A stretch of DNA of 64,000 bases. Source: Wandonia haliotis (GTDB lineage Bacteria; Bacteroidota; Bacteroidia; Flavobacteriales_D; Crocinitomicaceae). Position numbers and translations under genes: made by a program. The stretch lies in assembly GCF_039523435.1 (NCBI RefSeq), contig NZ_BAAAFH010000022.1:558001-622000 (forward strand). The letters are read 5' to 3'. Within the stretch, counting starts at the first letter, position 1. Every line of letters begins with the position of its first letter. Shown here in pieces: positions 62,001 through 64,000 of this stretch. The notes beneath the pieces are model-generated. The model had not been told where the DNA came from. It made no database searches and saw only the letters and a list, made by a program, of their open reading frames with translations.

Positions 62001-63377
62001 CTTACTGCCAGCACAACCGCTTTAGGATTTCTTCCTATGGCTATCTCTACCGGAGCGGGTGCAGAAGTACAACGCCCTGTTGCTACAGTTGTCATTGGCG
62101 GCTTAATTACTTCTACACTTTTAACACTGGTTGTACTTCCGGTGTTCTACTCTATTCTAAAACAAAGACAAATCACAGCAAAAGGTACCAGAATGAAAAC
62201 TACACTCGTATTACTCTTGCTATTCAGTCCTATGACGCACGCACAGTTACCTGAAATGGATCTGGATCAGTTAAAGCAAATGGCTCTGGAAAATAATCGT
62301 GAGATTAAATCGAATCAGTTAAACATAGAAGCCAATCGCCTGTTAATTCGTTCTGCCTTCACATTTTCACCTACCGAAATTTATCAGGCTTTTGATCAGA
62401 ATGATCTGGCTCTGAACGGTCTTCCTAATTACAAATTTGGTCTGCAACAGGATTTTGCATTCCCTACAAGTTATGGCAGTCGTAAACATTTAACCGAGTC
62501 GCGCTATCATCTTGCCAGTCAGGAATACAAGTTTCTGACAGCACTTATTTTTCAGGAAATAACCCGCAAGTACTATCAGGTAAACTACCTGCATAGCAAA
62601 GAACGGATTTTACGTGAACTGAATACTTCTTATGAGAATTTCACACAACTTGCCCGACAACGCTTTGAAGCAGGAGAAACTAATAGTCTGGAGAGTTCAT
62701 TAGCCACAGCCCGACATCAGAAAGTACAAACGGAACTCCGTTCTGTATCTCTCGAACTTAAAGCTGCATACGAGGAATTGTACAGCCTAACCCAGTCTCC
62801 TTCGGAATTTAGTATAAAAGAAACAAAATATGCGCGGTTCCAAACTACTGAAAACGATACGCTGACCGCATCGGGAAAAGACGTTGTTCAACTTCAGAAA
62901 ACAGTTTCTGTCAATGAATATAAGGTACAGAAACAGCAATTTCTTCCCGGAATAAGTATGGAATATTTTGCAGGAACAAACCGGGGAATCAATCAATTTC
63001 TTCACGGATACCAAATCGGGTTAAAAATTCCGTTGCTATTTGGTGGGGATAAAGCTCAGGTCAAAGCCAAAGAGCTGGCTGTTCAGATGGCCGAACTCGA
63101 TTATTCGAATTATACATATCGATTGGAACGTTACAAAAATCAACTTCAACAACTTTTGGAGGCACATGCACTAAAAGTAACCTATTACGAATCAGAAGGG
63201 CTCGATCTGGCGGAGAATATCCTGCACACTTCTTCCTTGAGTTATGAATTGGGAGAAATTGATTTTTTCCGCTATATCCAGAGTCTGGAAAGTGCCCAAA
63301 TGATACAGCTTGAGTATCTGGATGCGCTGAATAGTTACAACCAAACTGCTATAACACTTAGTTACTTACTTCTTTAA
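59052..63377 (+). CDS. CzcA-type heavy-metal RND pump fused to a TolC-type outer-membrane factor
   Basis: 1441 residues. Residues 1-1047 are an HME-RND pump: N-terminal TM1, two large periplasmic loops, and in TM4 the motif D400FG-x3-D406GA-x3-VE413, equal to the proton-relay D/D/E of CzcA (Zn/Co/Cd) rather than the CusA (Cu/Ag) form. From M1048 a new signal peptide begins (MKTTLVLLLLFSPMTHAQ) and 394 residues of TolC-like helices follow. The tail thus has its own ATG and signal but no stop separates it from the pump. After the pump C-terminus in the cytoplasm the signal would act as a further membrane segment and be cut by signal peptidase, releasing the outer-membrane factor. Such fusions are known in Bacteroidota. 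Confidence 0.93.
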   Translation: MLLSIIRSSVRNKFIVLLFTIFIIGYGIYSIFQIPVGAVPDVTNNQVQVLTTSRNLSTLDIEQFITYPIELEMANLPGIQEIRSVSKFGLSVVTLVFDDKMGTYLPRQLIAEKIKSATEKIPPEFGSPEMGPITTGLGEIYQYTLEVENEFKDNYSLTDLRTIQDWIVKRQLAGIQGVVEVNTWGGYLKQYEVAIRTEDLNAAGVTISELFSALENNNGIAGGSYIQREGQAYFIRGEGLIGSMEDIRNTVVAVRNTTPILVKDIAEVRIGHAPRFGAVTGNGEGEKVLGQIMMLKGANSEKVISEVKNRVEKVQQSLPPGVYIHPFLDRSDLVEKTISTVIENLVIGFLIVAVIVILLIGNFRAGMIIASVIPICFLIALSLMHIFQIDVNLMSMGALDFGIIIDGAVIIVEFVALQLFRKSGEFKNLSVPELRSLRDSITIEGTTRMMKSAIFGQLIIIIVFIPILSLGGVEGKMFIPMALTFIFAIIAAILVCLTYVPVMASIFLSTKEQPRFAISRKIMDFLDKLYVPVLKTALNKKKTVLLVSLAVVVSGIFLFRQMGGEFIPQLDEGDFVIQPVMKTGKSLDDVIATTTKMEKILLDKFPEVKTVVTRIGAAEVPTDPMSMEETDVMVMLHPKSEWVTADTKDGLASAIEKELKKIPGVEIEFTQPIEMRFNELITGVRSDIAIKLFGNDLDVLQRKGQEIKSLIQHIEGAADIVVEKVTGLPQLSVRYNRESLAAHGLQIADINSLVALAFAGKNSGVIFEKEKRFDLVIRLSEDKRKGIEDLKNLLVDTPKGTKIPLRELADIQITEGPAKISRDETNRRIVVGVNVRNSDLQTVVDQIQKTLDEKLSIPPGYRITYGGQFENYQRATNRLLLAVPVSLILIFLMLYFAFKSVTEALLIYTAIPIAAMGGIFLLWARDMPFSISAGVGFIALFGVAVLNGIVLLEHYKTFDFSGGATSIKNLIIEGARDRLLPVMLTASTTALGFLPMAISTGAGAEVQRPVATVVIGGLITSTLLTLVVLPVFYSILKQRQITAKGTRMKTTLVLLLLFSPMTHAQLPEMDLDQLKQMALENNREIKSNQLNIEANRLLIRSAFTFSPTEIYQAFDQNDLALNGLPNYKFGLQQDFAFPTSYGSRKHLTESRYHLASQEYKFLTALIFQEITRKYYQVNYLHSKERILRELNTSYENFTQLARQRFEAGETNSLESSLATARHQKVQTELRSVSLELKAAYEELYSLTQSPSEFSIKETKYARFQTTENDTLTASGKDVVQLQKTVSVNEYKVQKQQFLPGISMEYFAGTNRGINQFLHGYQIGLKIPLLFGGDKAQVKAKELAVQMAELDYSNYTYRLERYKNQLQQLLEAHALKVTYYESEGLDLAENILHTSSLSYELGEIDFFRYIQSLESAQMIQLEYLDALNSYNQTAITLSYLLL

Positions 63378-63387
63378 AATCAAAAAA

Positions 63388-64000
63388 ATGAAAATCTCAT
63401 ATTTATTTCCTCTGGTCCTACTTCTTGTAGCCTGTTCACAAAGTTCTCCCGAAACTCAGGAACAACAAAAAGAAGCACTCCACCTTGTCACGCTTTCGGA
63501 AGAGCAATTACAGACCAATGATTTGAAAATAGGTCCTATTGCAACACATTTCTTTAATCGCGAGATACAAACAAACGGGACTGTTGATGTTCCTCCTGCT
63601 AATCGTTTTAAGATAAGCGCCTACTTTAAGGGCTATGTGAAAGAAATCCGTGTTATTGAAGGAGATGCTGTAACTAAAGGTCAGCTCCTGGCACGCATCG
63701 AGCACCCGGACCTGTTAGAACTCCAAAAGCAATACGCTGCGACAATAAGTCGTTTTACTTATATTGAAAAAGAATACAATCGTATTCAACTACTCGAACA
63801 AAATGACGCGATCGCAAAAAAAGAACTAAATCGCATCCAAAGTGAGTTTGAGACTCTGAAAGCTGAACGCAATAATCTGGAACAACAACTGGTATTAATT
63901 CATTTACCAATATCGAAGATTGCAGAAGGTAACTTCTTCAGTAGTTATGGAATATATGCTCCCACATCCGGACAGATCACTCAGGTTAATGTTTCAAGCG
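63388..64000 (+). CDS. Periplasmic adaptor subunit of the RND system, 3 end outside window
   Basis: Open from the ATG at 63388 to the window edge (204 codons). Lipoprotein signal MKISYLFPLVLLLVAC (lipobox VAC, lipidated C16). The body has the barrel-sandwich hybrid lipoyl motif (FKGYVKEIRVIEGDAVTKGQ, ending LLARIEHPDL) and an alpha-hairpin that starts LELQKQYAATISRF, as in CusB/CzcB. It begins 10 bases after the fused pump and completes the tripartite exporter. Confidence 0.92.
   Translation, partial: MKISYLFPLVLLLVACSQSSPETQEQQKEALHLVTLSEEQLQTNDLKIGPIATHFFNREIQTNGTVDVPPANRFKISAYFKGYVKEIRVIEGDAVTKGQLLARIEHPDLLELQKQYAATISRFTYIEKEYNRIQLLEQNDAIAKKELNRIQSEFETLKAERNNLEQQLVLIHLPISKIAEGNFFSSYGIYAPTSGQITQVNVSS

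Noticed and set aside
1..64000. CRISPR arrays, tRNA, rRNA, insertion sequences, prophage
   Set aside because: No regularly spaced repeats, cloverleaf structures, transposase genes, long inverted terminal repeats or phage genes were found on either strand by eye.

Overview
The window is chromosomal DNA from a low-GC member of the Bacteroidota, most likely order Flavobacteriales. Four observations support this. Promoter-like TAnnTTTG (-7) elements, the Bacteroidota consensus, lie just upstream of many genes. One large surface protein ends in a type A and another in a type B (gliding-motility-type) type IX secretion (T9SS) sorting domain. A protein with the PorE domain order is present. Ribosomal protein L36 has the Bacteroidota-like, zinc-ligand-poor form. 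Genus cannot be fixed from the sequence. No tRNA, rRNA, CRISPR array, IS element or prophage was seen.

Layout. 1-6.8 kb (minus strand): the N-terminus of a secreted, possibly LolA-like protein, then PAP2 phosphatase, obg, adk, hpt, lnt, a PLP decarboxylase and a UbiE-like methyltransferase. 6.9-13.1 kb: small secreted or lipoprotein genes, a GNAT acetyltransferase and an 853-residue kelch-type T9SS cargo. 13.3-18.5 kb (minus): a tightly overlapping three-gene unit of uncertain function (a secreted protein plus a split TIGR04222/GRDP-like pair), then a four-gene unit of FMN-type glutamate synthase, GreA/Rnk-like factor, two-TM protein and SugE-type SMR transporter. 18.9-21.3 kb: carA-eno. 21.4-38.4 kb: one unbroken str-S10-spc-alpha supercluster from rpsL to rplQ on the minus strand, without tuf, with a probable extra promoter before secY. 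38.7-49.2 kb: pcrA/uvrD helicase, a small secreted protein, a GT39-like transferase, a PorE-like OmpA protein with a TPR partner, murB and a long RluA-type pseudouridine synthase. 49.3-53.6 kb: a stress and regulation area (CysZ/EI24-like membrane protein, HxlR regulator divergent from a nitroreductase, GNAT plus AraC regulator, OsmC, GNAT). 53.7-58.5 kb: DsrE-like secreted protein, a PKD/SprB-type adhesin and an MFS transporter. 58.6-64 kb: a metal-efflux locus with a His-rich small protein, a CzcA-type RND pump fused in frame to its TolC-type outer-membrane factor, and the start of the periplasmic adaptor.

Working together. The supercluster supplies translation, SecY export and RNA polymerase alpha. 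Lnt, MurB and the PorE-like protein belong to envelope biogenesis, the PorE-like protein possibly in T9SS anchoring. The HxlR/nitroreductase pair shares an intergenic palindrome overlapping the regulator promoter and looks like an electrophile or disulfide-stress switch. The RND locus carries the DFG-x3-DGA cation-relay signature of Zn/Co/Cd exporters. All function statements come from reading the translated sequence; no database search was run.
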